Assembly: GCA_900073065.1 (NCBI GenBank)
Contig: FJOG01000001.1
Coordinates: 2,389,790 to 2,453,789, forward strand
Origin: Phialocephala subalpina
Taxonomy: Eukaryota; Ascomycota; Leotiomycetes; Helotiales; Mollisiaceae
Reading direction: 5' to 3'
DNA length: 64,000 nucleotides
The notes beneath the pieces are model-generated. The model had not been told where the DNA came from. It searched no databases and saw nothing but the letters and a program-made list of their open reading frames with translations. A program made the position numbers and the translations under genes. Below are positions 12,400-22,806 of the stretch, one piece after another (the stretch's first letter is position 1; each line of letters starts with the position of its first letter).

Positions 12400-13453
12400 T
12401 TACTCAGCATCAGCCTTAACCTCGGCTGGTGCAGCCTCTGGCTCCTTGGTCTCGGCGGGCGCAGCGCTTGGCTCAGCAGTAGATGGCTCGGCCTCTGATG
12501 AAGTCCAGAGGGTCTATGTTGAAAAAGTGGTCAGCCTTTCCTAGCACCTACAGAATTCCAACCCAGGGGGAAACATACCAAGTTGTCTCTCAGCAATTGC
12601 ATGATCAAGGTGGAGTCCTTGTAGCTCTCCTCGCTCAAGGTGTCGAGTTCTGTATTATGACCCGTCAGACCAAAATTCTCATCTTTATCAAAAGACGCAA
12701 AGATTTCATCGTATTTACCGGCAATAGCATCATCAAATGCTTGCTTGGCAAGATGGCAAGCTTGATCAGGGGAGTTGAGAATCTCATAGTAGAAGACTGA
12801 GAAGTTGAGAGCAAGACCCAAGCGGATGGGGTGAGTGGGGGCAAGATCGGTCTGAGCAACCTCAGTGGCGTTCTTGTAAGCCTCCAGAGACTTATCGGCA
12901 GACTCCTTTCGCTTGTCGCCAATGGCAAACTCAGCAAGGTAACGGTGGTAATCACCCTTCCTGTAATTGACCAATTAGTAGATGTACACAAACACAGATT
13001 ACTGATGGTAAGGCTGAACAAACATCTTATGGTAGAAAACCTTAGACTCTCCGCTCTTGGCAGAAGGAATCAAGTGCTTGTCGAGAACATCAAGGATATC
13101 TTCGCAGATCTTGGCAAGCTCGGCCTCGATCTTTTGACGGTACTCCTTGATAAGACCAACTTGAGATGAGTTGCCCTTGGACTCCTCCTTTTGCTCGATT
13201 GAGGTGACGATTCTCCACGATGCACGGCGAGCCCCAATGACGTTCTTGTAAGCAACGGAAAGGAGATTTCTCTCTTCGACGGAAAGCTCTTGGTCCTCAG
13301 AAGCAACGGACTTCATATTCTCAACCATTTCTAGACATATGTTCAGTATTCGATCCTACGCATTTCTAGGGCATTCGCTGGGTGTTGCTGACCTTCATAA
13401 CGCTCAGCCTGCTCAGCAAGCTTGGCGAGGTAGACGGAATCTTCGTAACCCAT
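12400..13453 (-). CDS. 14-3-3 family protein
   Basis: Predicted 287-residue 14-3-3 adaptor (homologues: yeast Bmh1/Bmh2, Aspergillus ArtA), a cytosolic dimer that binds phosphoserine/phosphothreonine motifs on many signalling proteins. Exons, read on the minus strand: 13453-13393, 13330-13024, 12960-12579 and 12513-12400, all in phase. Introns are 62, 63 and 65 nt. Diagnostic segments are [18 protein letters not shown] (helices A/B, dimer interface), [25 protein letters not shown] and the terminal-helix motif [18 protein letters not shown]. The last exon adds an Ala/Glu/Pro-rich acidic tail of about 30 residues typical of fungal members. The helices of the core are complete, with no missing ligand-binding region. 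Confidence 0.95.
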
Positions 13454-15089
13454 GATTGCGACTTTTGTGATTATCTGCGAAGGACGTGATGTTAGCAGAC
13501 TGGTCTTAGCAAGATCGAAGAGGCAATGAAGATAGTGCGGCTGAACGGGAGCAAAAGCGAACGGCCAACGATGAAGCGGTCTGACGCCCTATCATTGGAA
13601 GTCATGCGAGTCCCTCACGACGTGTTGAACATCGATATGATAGTAATCCATGCCGCAATGGCTCCCATACTCTGTTGTGCGCGTTCAGAAAGTGTTGCAA
13701 CGGATGGCGGATTCGGAAAGTGCCCCTCAACAGCTGGAGGGGCAGTTGGCAGAGACCTGGCTTGCCACTCTTGTTCGTTGGAATCGTAGCTGAATCTGTT
13801 CTCGTAGATATGCCAACCCACCGCGGATCGCTGGCCGCCGCAGATGCCCAATCCGCAATGGTTGAGGGTGCGCAACGTTCATGAAGTGCAAGGGAAAGAA
13901 TGACGAAATAGAAGAGGGTATAGGGACCTCACCGGACTTGAAAGGGGTGTGTGGTGGTTGTACAGGGAAGCGTGATGCTCGATCTGGACAGGAATTTGGT
14001 ATGCGACTGGTTCTTGAGAGGTTGTGTGTTGATGATCTCAAGAATGAAGGAGAGGATGTTGCGTTGAGGCCGGATTGGAGAAGTCGATCGAAAGGGACCT
14101 TTTGTCGCTTAGCGCTAAATTAGGTAGGATGCCTGGGTCGCTCCTGCAATTATGTGCGAGGCCGGATTCTGGTCAGTTGCAATAATGTAAGGCGCGGCTG
14201 AGTGCTTGTGTGATTGGGAGAGAGATTTATGAGGCAGAATTAGATATTGACGGCACTGGTGAGGGGGGCAAAGGGTTGTTGTTGATTTGGTGCGTTGTTT
14301 AAGTCTTGAGGAGGAATTCGACGAGCAGTTCATAAGAGTACAATATGTCACAAAGTCAGAATATTGGGACTCGAACAACTGGGCACATGCTTCTATTTGT
14401 AGACCCAGGACTTTGGCTCTCCCTTCCCCTTCCCTCCTCTCCTTCGTCCACATCATCCTTTGCAGGGCTGATGGGCCAAGCAGAAGAGCTGGATCCTTGT
14501 GTTTTATGCCCTCAAAATTTCCCACGTCGGTCGCCTGATTGTAACATGGCCCAAATCTCGTGCTGGTCTGCGGCTGGTAGGTGCCGGTCATGCTCCCTTC
14601 AATTCAAAGCCTGAAACCTGCTTGCTGATCTGGAAGCTTTGGTTGGAAGTGTGGAAATCGTGGCAGTGCCAGGCCATGGCCACGCAACAAGTGACACCTT
14701 GAGATTCTGATATTGATTTTAGCGGAGCCTCGAAATATTCAAAAAAAGATGTCCCAGCCCTAATTGTACAATGACGCCGATCATCTCCAACCCTTGTAAA
14801 AAGCCATCACTCGTTCAGCCAGAAAGAAAAGGGGGCTGCATGCAAGCCATGATCACATGACTGAATAATCACATGAATGGCAGCCTTTTGAGGATCAGGC
14901 CACTACTACGGCAACCTTTCATCGTTGTTGATCGCCTGTTCTGCAGGTCAAGGTCAAGCAAGCTCGGCAGAGATCACTTTACCTCCAACCACAACCCTCC
15001 ATCAGCGAGAACCCCCCCTCAGACCAGAGGTACAAAGCATTAGCTTTCCCCTCCGAACTCTCAGTCGAGTCTAATCTTTCTCAGCAATC
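13454..15089. other. Divergent promoter region between 14-3-3 and IF1 genes
   Basis: The flanking genes are divergently transcribed from this 1.6-kb region. It contains a minus-strand 158-codon ORF starting at 14591 and shorter ones, none with recognisable domains. They overlap opposing frames and are best read as chance or leader ORFs. The plus-strand side (about 14,990-15,085) is C/T-rich immediately before the IF1 start. Confidence 0.45.
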
Positions 15090-15607
15090 ATGTACCGACA
15101 ATCCATTTCAAGAGCTGTTCGCCCAGCTGTTCGTTCATCCCTCCAGTCCCGAGCTGCATTCTCGACAACCGTCCGAGCCATGGCTGGAGGAGATACCGGA
15201 GCTCCACGAACAGGCGGCGTTGCGTCTAGGTACAGCATACTCCTTCCCATTCCTTCTGTTATGAAAGCAAGCTAATCGATTGCGTCTACACAGTGATGCA
15301 TTCACGAAGAGAGAGAAGGCCAACGAAGACTATGCTATCCGCCAGCGTGAGAAGGAAAAGCTCCTCGAGCTCAAGAAGAAGATTGCGGAGCAGCGTGAAC
15401 ACTTGGACAAGCTCTCGGATCACATGTGAGATCACCCCATCCTGACGTATTGATATCTGGGAGGACTGAGGCTGACAATTGGTTCTTTACAGTGAGGAAC
15501 TGTCCAAGGAACAAGGTGGCGAGCAGAAGTAAGTATCACTTCGTGCGAGAGGGAGGAATGGTCTGCTTGCTTCTAGCAATGCTGAACGTGACTGTTCCTA
15601 CAGTTGA
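15090..15607 (+). CDS. INH1: Mitochondrial F1F0-ATPase inhibitor (IF1)
   Basis: Small mitochondrial matrix protein that blocks ATP hydrolysis by F1-ATPase when the membrane potential falls. The N-terminus (MYRQSISRAVRPAVRSS, continuing to AAFSTT) is a basic, Ser-rich mitochondrial presequence. The mature part has FTKREKANEDYAIRQREK, the conserved IF1 inhibitory segment, followed by a Lys/Glu coiled coil to HLDKLSDHIEEL. Exons are 15090-15229, 15294-15425 and 15493-15528, plus a possible last exon at 15604-15607. A GTAAGT donor at 15529 and CAG acceptor at 15603 would place the stop in that last exon, giving a C-terminal Asn. If that intron is retained, the stop is at 15530-15532 with a C-terminal Lys. 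Length is about 103 residues either way, normal for precursor IF1. Confidence 0.9.
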
Positions 15608-15903
15608 CGACCGAGCGAGCATGGGACATGGGAACGAGTTACGACGGGTGCAACGGGTGGATTCGGCTGTATACCAGATTTGAAGAGTTCCGAGGCATAT
15701 GCAAGGATGCTTTTGACATGGCATGTCTCCATTTTGTCGACTACTCTACTGTACAAACGCATACAATTTTGTATGCTGTGAACATGAAAACCTCCTCTCA
15801 AAGCCTTCGGCGATTTTCATGACGGACATATGCTACCTTTCCCATCTTGAATGTCAAGATGCCCTTTAATAATCAACGCCAGCAACAAGCATGCAGAAAT
15901 AAA

Positions 15904-18093
15904 TTACCTCCCAGATCTGAACGAGCGATAGAAGGACTCTGCTGCATCGTTCTCCGGACCACCATAACCATTTGGACCAACGCTTTGACCCATCTTCTGA
16001 GCCTCTGCAACCTTCGTCTGGAGAGCCATCGCATTCTCATCGATCCATTGTAATTGTGTGAGATGGCTGTTTAGGACTCTGACAATATGTGAAAGCTACA
16101 GGACCGGTCAGCATATGCATACAAGGTATGGGGAGTGGTTACTTACAGGATCATCCGCCTTGGAGGTCTTGCTCAAGGTGGTGGATGCCTCATTTATAGC
16201 CTCAATCATACTACCAAGGTTCTTTCCCATGTCATCGAGCTTCTCGGTGAGCTTCTCAGCAAGCTTGTAGGTACGTTCTCGCTCTTGGTCTGGACCCTGA
16301 AGAGTCTCGCCCTGTCCCACTTGACGTGAGAACATCTCATCCACGTCAGCCTCATATCTGTCGAGCCAAGAAGCCAGTTCGTCTTGTTGGCTCTCGACAT
16401 TTGAAAGCTGTCTCTCAATCTCAGTGCTCTGTCGTTCGGCCTCGAAAGTGCTCAGATATAGCTTCTGGATCTTGTCCCCATTCTCTACCATCAGTCTATC
16501 CCAAGCAGCAACCTTAGTAGCCTGGTCTTGGAATTCCTTTTGATACTTTGACAAATCAGAAGCCCACCGAGTGATAATCTCGTCCATTGTCTTATTCTTG
16601 AGACGTGTTAGATGAGGGGCAGGACCAGCTGTTGAGGCACCAAGGCCTGCTGCACCACTAGACTGACCTGCCGCAGTAGTACTTGGGGCTGCAGTTGCGG
16701 GTGTAGTAGTAGGAGCTGTGCCAGATGTTGATGGTGGATTGCCGCCACCTAAGCCCGAGAACAAGCCTGAGGTTGGAGCGGAAGTTGATGGTGGATTCGG
16801 TGTCGTGCCAGATGGTGCAGAAGTCGATGGTGGATTGCCGCCACCCAAGCCAGAGAACAGGCCCGAATTCGTGGTCGAGGTTGATGGTGGGTTCCTGCCG
16901 CCTAAGGGACGGGATAAACTTGGAGTTGCGGTAGAAGTCGACGCGGGGGCTGCAGAGCTTGGGGTAGCTGTTGAAGTCGTAGGAGGATTTCCAAAGAGAG
17001 GCTTATTTGCCGTTGTGGTTGCACCTCCAAATAGGCTAGGAGTAGGAGCGGCGGACCCTGAAGGCTTTGGTGCAAAAAGACCACCTGTTGATGGAGCGGT
17101 AGAAGTAGTCGAAGCTTGAGTGCTTGGCATGCTTGAATTTGATGTTGGGAAGCTGAAGGTTGGCTTTGGGGCTTCAGAAGCTGGTGCAGCGGAGCTTGTA
17201 GGTTGAGTGTTGAAGCCACTGAAAACGGACCCAGTACTAGCAGGTTTCTGTCCAAAGAGACCACCGGTAGATGGAGCAGCGGTAGAAGCAGCAGGTTGGT
17301 TGGAGGTCTCGGCCGGCTTAGGTTGACCAAATAAACCACCACCACCAGAGCTCTGACCTCCAAGGCCTGAGAATAACGACTTCTGCCCTTGAGCACCTGT
17401 TGAAGGAGGAGGACCCGCGGGAGTAGTTGATGGATTTCCAAAGGAGAACGTTGGCTTTGCTGGAGTCGTAGCGCCTGTTGAAGCACCATTGCCTCCGCCT
17501 AAGTTGAACAGCCCGGAACCACCTGAGGAGTTGTTGTTGGAGAACAGGCTTGGTGTAGGGGCTGCGGGTGCCTTGTTCTCATTGCTTGCGGCGGGTGTAG
17601 ATGTTCCACTCCCATCCTTCTTCTGGCCAAAGCTGAAGCCACCACCACTTCCAAACGACGGTGTAGCTGAGTTGGTGTTGCCTCCGAAGATAGAGGGTGC
17701 GGGTCCTGCAGAGGTTGCTGGTGTTCCTGCCGGCTTGTTGAACAGACCTCCACCTGTAGCATTGGCTCCTCCGAAGATTGAGGGAGTGGGTGTTCCAGAG
17801 GTATTTGTATTTCCACCGCTAAAGATGCCACCACCCTGTGTGCCTCCTGTTGTATTTGCGCCAAAGCTGGGTGCCGGTGTATTGGTACCACTTCCATTTC
17901 CAAAGATCGAACCTCCTGGCTTTGAAGTAGCTGTGGCTCCTTGGCCAAAGGGTGAAGAGGAAGCTGGGGTTGTTGATTGACCGAACAGGCCGCTCGAGCT
18001 CGTCTGGGCAGAATTCGATGAACCACCGAAGAGGTTGTTACTTCCGTTCCCAGTACCGCCAGTACCAGCGGCTTCGCTGAATGTGAAGGACAT
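15904..18093 (-). CDS. NSP1: FG-repeat nucleoporin Nsp1 (Nup62 homologue)
   Basis: Predicted 712-residue nuclear pore protein. Exons, minus strand: 18093-16147 and 16095-15904; the intron is 51 nt, phase 0. Start is the ATG in MSFTFSEAAG. Residues 1 to about 490 are a low-complexity FG domain with many GLFG, SIFGG, FSFG and FG spacers rich in Ser, Thr, Ala, Pro and Gly; this forms the permeability barrier. From about residue 500 (LTRLKNKTMDEIITRWASDL) the Nsp1_C coiled-coil domain begins. It anchors the protein in the Nup62/Nup54/Nup58 channel complex and in the Nup82 complex. The second exon completes that domain (SHIVRVLNSHLTQLQWIDEN) and ends in SFYRSFRSGR. The large plus-strand open frames at 16,718-17,119 and 17,489-17,980 are antisense shadows of the repeats. 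Confidence 0.93.
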
Positions 18094-18501
18094 CGTGGTT
18101 GTGTGCGAAGAGGATGTGGTTGTGGATGGGCGAAGTTAGAGGTTGACTAGGTGAGTTATTAGAGCTTTTCAGGGCATAGAACGGGGTCAAAACTGACTGC
18201 GCGTGGGTTCAGATCAAAATGCCGAGTTTGGATTCAGCTAAAGCAAGCTCAGATATGAGGTTTTCGCTGCGGCGCATAGGCAGCGCGTGGTTGCAGAAGT
18301 TCTTCGCGTTCTCCAGCTTGGGTCTTGCCGACAATTTTAGCGCGGATTACGGTTCGATGTCCAGCATGGGAGCATTCAGTCGCCAACAAATCGTACTGTA
18401 AGAGGTCGGCCGGCTGATTCGGGCGCAGCCTCTTGTTGATACAGCTTCTACGATACTTTTATTCTTCTAAGACCTTCAATCAGTGTCTTGTTCGATTAAA
18501 C
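18094..18501. promoter_or_regulatory. Shared promoter between NSP1 and the Laa2-like gene
   Basis: A 408-bp head-to-head gap separates the two start codons, so both promoters must lie here. I see no further coding signal. A purine/pyrimidine-biased leader precedes each start. A bidirectional promoter is inferred from position only. Confidence 0.45.
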
Positions 18502-20321
18502 ATGGCACAAGAGGAGCACGAAACCCTTGAGCCGCCTGCTAGGAAGCAGAGCATCGACGATCCAGGGGCACACGACCTTGGGAAGGATGGTAACAATACA
18601 TTCAAGCTCCAAAAGCACTCATTTGCTAATACATCTGATACAGAGTCCTCAGATTCCGACGACCACTTCTCCGACGCTCAGTCTGGTCTTGAGGCAACAT
18701 CTGGAATAGCTACTCCCATCATCCCCCACACACGGGTCGAGAAGGTCGACGATGAGACACGTTATGGCGAGGAGCCCGGTACCGAAGCTTACAAATTGAG
18801 GGAGCAGGATGCTTCTCCAGATGAGATAGAAATCGTACCAGAAGGCCGCAGATCTGCCTCCAGTCTATCAATGTCCAATCCCACGTCTCTTGGTGGACAA
18901 CCTATCCCTTTGACGATAGTTGAAAAGATAGACCCCGATTCTCCAAGCCACGGAGAGGTTCCAGGGACCCTTGCCCACAACAAGCGTCTCGCAGATGCAG
19001 TCCCAGACATGGTAGTGAAGAGCGGTGGCGACCGCAGCCGTTCTTCTAGCATGAGATCCAGATCTGGCAGCACTCCTGGAGACCTACCAATCCCGATCAC
19101 AAAGGTAGAGAGAGTTGACTCCAAGCCTGCTCATGGAGAGGTCCCTGGCACGAAAGCATATGAGCTGAGACGAGGAGACGCTCAGCCAGATATTATTGAA
19201 GAAGTGGAAGACCTTCCAGGTAAGGATATTTCGCTGTCTCTTGCTTCAGAGCGATTGACCGAATCAGGGTCGCCAACAGTGCCTGCTCCTAGGTCCCCTA
19301 CCGTAAACCACGCGAGACGGAAGTCTTCTGCTGCGGGAAAGAAGGGGGCGCCTGTCACTACAGATGATTACAACGAAGCAGAAGACGGATCAGATGGCGG
19401 ATTTGGAGATGATTTCGACGAATTTGAAGAAGGCGAAGAAGGCGAAGAGTTTGATGAGTTTGGCGAATTTGATGATGGTTTCCAGGAGGCAGTACCTGCA
19501 GCTCCTCAGCAATCTATTCAGATAACACCCTCTTTTGTAAGTAGAAAATATAGAGCCTTCAAGCATCTGCTACGAACCTTCATGGCCGTGACGTCTGCTA
19601 ACATTCATTCTAGCCAGTCTTGAACTTCGACGATATCGTTTCCCCAGAAGATATAGAAGCTGCTACCGAACCATACATGAATGAGCTCTTCCCACCCGAC
19701 ACAATCGATACCTCTGTACTACCTTCAATCACCGCCGAGAACTCCATCTTCTTAACGCCAAGAAGTGCATCTCTCTGGTCACAACTTGTTGCTCCTCCAC
19801 CACTACAACCTCCAAATTGGATACGATCTCGAATACGACGCCTCTTCCTCGTGTCACTCGGTGTACCAGTCGACCTAGACGAGATCCTCCCAGCATCCAA
19901 ACAAAAGAAACTCATCCTGCCATCCATGAACCTCAACCCCCCATCCGGCTCCCCACGAAACTCCACCGATTCAAGATCTATCTCTCGCCTCAAGAATGGC
20001 GAGAACACATCCTCCACATCCGTTGATTCCCAAGGCAAGCCTTCTAGGTCAGACTCGAGGAGAAGAAAAGGACCACCGCCTGCTCCTCAACTGGATTTGG
20101 TTTCAGCAAGGCAGCTATGTGCTATTACTGATGAGGCATTGAATGGTCTCACTATCGAGGAATTGAAGGAGCATGTTAAGAAGTTAGAAGAAATGCAAGG
20201 CACGGCGAAGGAGGTTCTTGATTATTGGACCAAGCAGACGGATGCGAAGCTAGGCGATAGGGAGGCTTTTGAGGGTGTGATTGAGAATTTGGTGAAGCAT
20301 GCTAGGAAGGTGAGAAAGTAA
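18502..20321 (+). CDS. DUF5102 / Laa2-like AP-1 accessory protein
   Basis: Predicted 580-residue acidic, mostly disordered protein, probably of the DUF5102 family that includes yeast Laa2 (Ybl010c), which links the AP-1 clathrin adaptor cofactor Laa1 to membranes. Exons 18502-19536 and 19614-20321 join in phase 0 through a 77-nt intron with a GTAAGT donor. Start is the ATG of MAQEEHETLEPP; the upstream in-frame TTG is ignored. Residues about 75-235 hold three related units of roughly 55-60 residues with the pattern VE+VD, GE-PGT-A and a DA-PD signature. An Asp/Glu/Phe-rich stretch (GDDFDEFEEGEEGEEFDEF) resembles clathrin-adaptor ear-binding motifs. The second exon has WSQLVAPPPLQPPNWIRSRI, a conserved-looking core, and a C-terminal coiled coil ending HARKVRK. 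The family call rests on these patterns from memory, not on a search. Confidence 0.6.
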
Positions 20322-21239
20322 TACGTTAGTGAAGATATACCCATAATGAAAGACCCTTTCTCAGACAAACTTCAAATGCACCTGGTGTTCTATGAAGGTG
20401 TTCGGCATGTATCAAGACGTTCAATAATGTGTTTGGAGTCTGAACCTCATTGGTACATCATGGGCAGCATGTTGACTGTAATTATTTGTTTTGTAGCATG
20501 GACATAATTGACAATTGTTTTCAAGTGTCTCCAGATAGAGGTCTCAGGATCGAAAGATCCCGAACTGTTGGAGAACCTTTGGGTCAGCTATAGATTGACG
20601 GACCAGCCGCTAGAAAGACTTTAATCAACATGATGGTAGGTTTGCAGCAGCCACGTCAAGACTCTAGGTGGGAGCCTCCCTTCAAAGGAAAGAACAAACT
20701 TGGTCTTGGTGCACATGCTCTTCAATCTCAAACGTATCCAGAGATCAGTAGGAGTCACACAATATCTATAGAGACAAAGTAGTACGGCGATATTTAAGTA
20801 AATTTAAGGCTTAAGATTGGGCATAACTAGAGAGCACATTTGGTGGTGAAATTGAGGAGTCATAATACATTACGGCCAGCGAAGCAATAGGCGGCGGGAA
20901 TTCTCTAGAGTGCACTGTACATATCACAACACAATGTAGTGTACGACAGGTTCCAGACTCAAAACACATAGTATTGTACAGGATATCTTTACAGTAGTTA
21001 ACCACCACTCAAACAAGTATACCTACAACAACCAACCTAGGACCAAAACAAAACTCCCACTACCCATTTTCAAATGCGGCATGCTGAAGAAGGAAGAAGA
21101 AAACGGAAACTAGACTACACCAAACACTTTCACACACCAGCACCACCCCCATCTAACCATCCGACGTCGAACGCCGAAAATCCCACCTTATGCCACACAA
21201 ACGGAATTCCTACCTCCGATAACGATTCCTTCAGAAATC
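20322..21239. other. 3' flank of the Laa2-like gene
   Basis: AT-richer sequence with only short open frames on either strand. I see no gene, repeat or RNA structure that I can support. Confidence 0.45.
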
Positions 21240-21960
21240 AAGGTACCATCAGCAGCACGTTGTTCCCATCTCTACTGAACTTGATCTGCTTCGATCTCGA
21301 CGGCATTCGCCCGATCGGTGTCGGAAACTGGTGGAGGTGGAGGAACGAGTTCGGAAGGATCAAGTGGTTTAGGAGCAAGAGACTTACTAGAACGATCGAT
21401 TGAAAGATACTCACGCTGCAGGTATCGAGCAATTTTGGCCAACGACTTCCTACGCTCTTTTTCACGCCCCTTTTGACGCTCCTCCAAAAGAGCTCTCAAC
21501 TCGCTGTTCTTCATTCGAGCCGCTGCCAACCTATAAGGCAAGATCAGATGGGCCACGGAAAGACCTGGGTTGCTGGGGTAGCCTCGACCAAGATTGGCAT
21601 CAACAATTGCTCGGGTTTTGGACGTCCCTTCCCCACTCGGACATCGGTGAAATAGTAGCTTGTCTGGGGTGCTTTCTGCGCATGTGGTCGTCGATGGAGT
21701 GATTGTAGTCGACACCGAAGTTGCGTAGGAATTATTCGAGGCCTAGGTCCTTCTTTTAGCTTGGATTTTCGCGGTGCGGTATTCGTCAGAAGACCAAGAA
21801 GGCCCTCCGTCGCCTCTGAGGCACACGTAGGGTACGTCGTCGCCCGACTCGAGTTCGTGCAAAGATTCAGCAGAAGCACCCTGGTCACCATTCCTACAAT
21901 AACTTGTTAGCAAATTCCTGGTGAATAAGTGGCCAAGCGAGGAGAAAAGGGAACGGTATA
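21240..21960 (-). pseudogene. Unresolved small gene or decayed gene
   Basis: Not recognised. Three protein-like stretches occur on the minus strand in different frames. The first follows a good branch point and acceptor (TGCTAACAAG then TTGTAG, near 21,893) and reads SAESLHELESGDDVPYVCL before TAG. The second, in another frame, includes FGVDYNHSIDDHMRRKHPR preceded by TAA a few codons earlier. The third follows a TTATAG acceptor near 21,531 and reads MKNSELRALLEERQKGREKE, a charged helix, before a GTGAGT donor. The splice-like signals suggest a real gene; the stops between stretches suggest decay or missing introns. A single 147-codon frame (21272-21715) exists but begins with GTG. Confidence 0.3.
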
Positions 21961-22806
21961 TATACTTATGAAGAGAGAAAAATACGGATTGACCCCAGGC
22001 CCAGGTTCAGATGGCGCTTCATGGGATATGCAAACATCGAAAGCTAGCTACTGAGTACATTAAGTCGCGTCTGGAGGTCAGGTTACATTAAGGTCAGGGA
22101 CAGCAAAGCACGGAGTCACCCAGATGCCCAAACGCTGAATGCACATGTCAACTGGAGAATGCAGATTGAAGTTCAGGAGGTACATTGCTAGCTAAGAAGC
22201 TCGCACACGCAGCAGCAAGCCTCTCTGTTCTGTGAAAAAGGAGAGTCTAAACTTTTTGTGAAGGAGCTTTTTGAAAACAACGTAACTGCAACGTGAAAAG
22301 GAAAGTCAGATAGGTGTGCTCTAGAAGAAGCAGCCAGCAGTCGAGCCCTCGAGAAGCCAAGCCATCGAAAAACCCTCGTAACCAGTGATCAACCCCAAAT
22401 GCTGACGGACAGACCGAACAGCTCAACACCATAGAAGGAAGCCATGCAAAAGTGCCCGCGCACCCACACCCCATCCCTGCCCACAGATCGACCGACGCCC
22501 GATGCAAGAGGCAGAAGCTATGTGACCAGCCAGAGGAGAGTACATGTAAAGGAAAAGAAAACGCAGCGCATGTTAGACCCTTCGTGGACGCATAACAAGG
22601 AGACATCTAATGCACTTTTTGTACATGGGCATCATGGAAAATGCAGATCCCCACCCATCCGATACTTTTGAAGTAACGCTAAGAGGAGAAAAGTTATCCA
22701 GGCATTGGACGTGTAGAAGATAAGCCATTAAAGGGCAAGTTCAAGTGCAGAAAGACGCCATGATCGCTATATCAAACTCCTTTTGCGAGACACGGAAAAT
22801 GCATGC
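21961..22806. other. Intergenic region downstream of the RRM gene
   Basis: This holds the 3' flank of the minus-strand RRM gene. The minus-strand frame at 22,247-22,606 is hydrophobic and overlaps other frames, with no recognisable features. I see nothing else supportable. Confidence 0.45.

Noticed and set aside
14115..14591. 158-codon minus-strand ORF upstream of the 14-3-3 gene
   Set aside because: No domain and no conserved look; probably a chance frame in the leader or promoter region.
16718..17980. Large plus-strand proline/valine-rich ORFs
   Set aside because: These are antisense images of the Nsp1 FG repeats; repetitive coding sequence leaves other frames open.
18433..18501. Upstream extension of the Laa2-like ORF
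   Set aside because: It starts at TTG. The ATG at 18502 is the first usable start.
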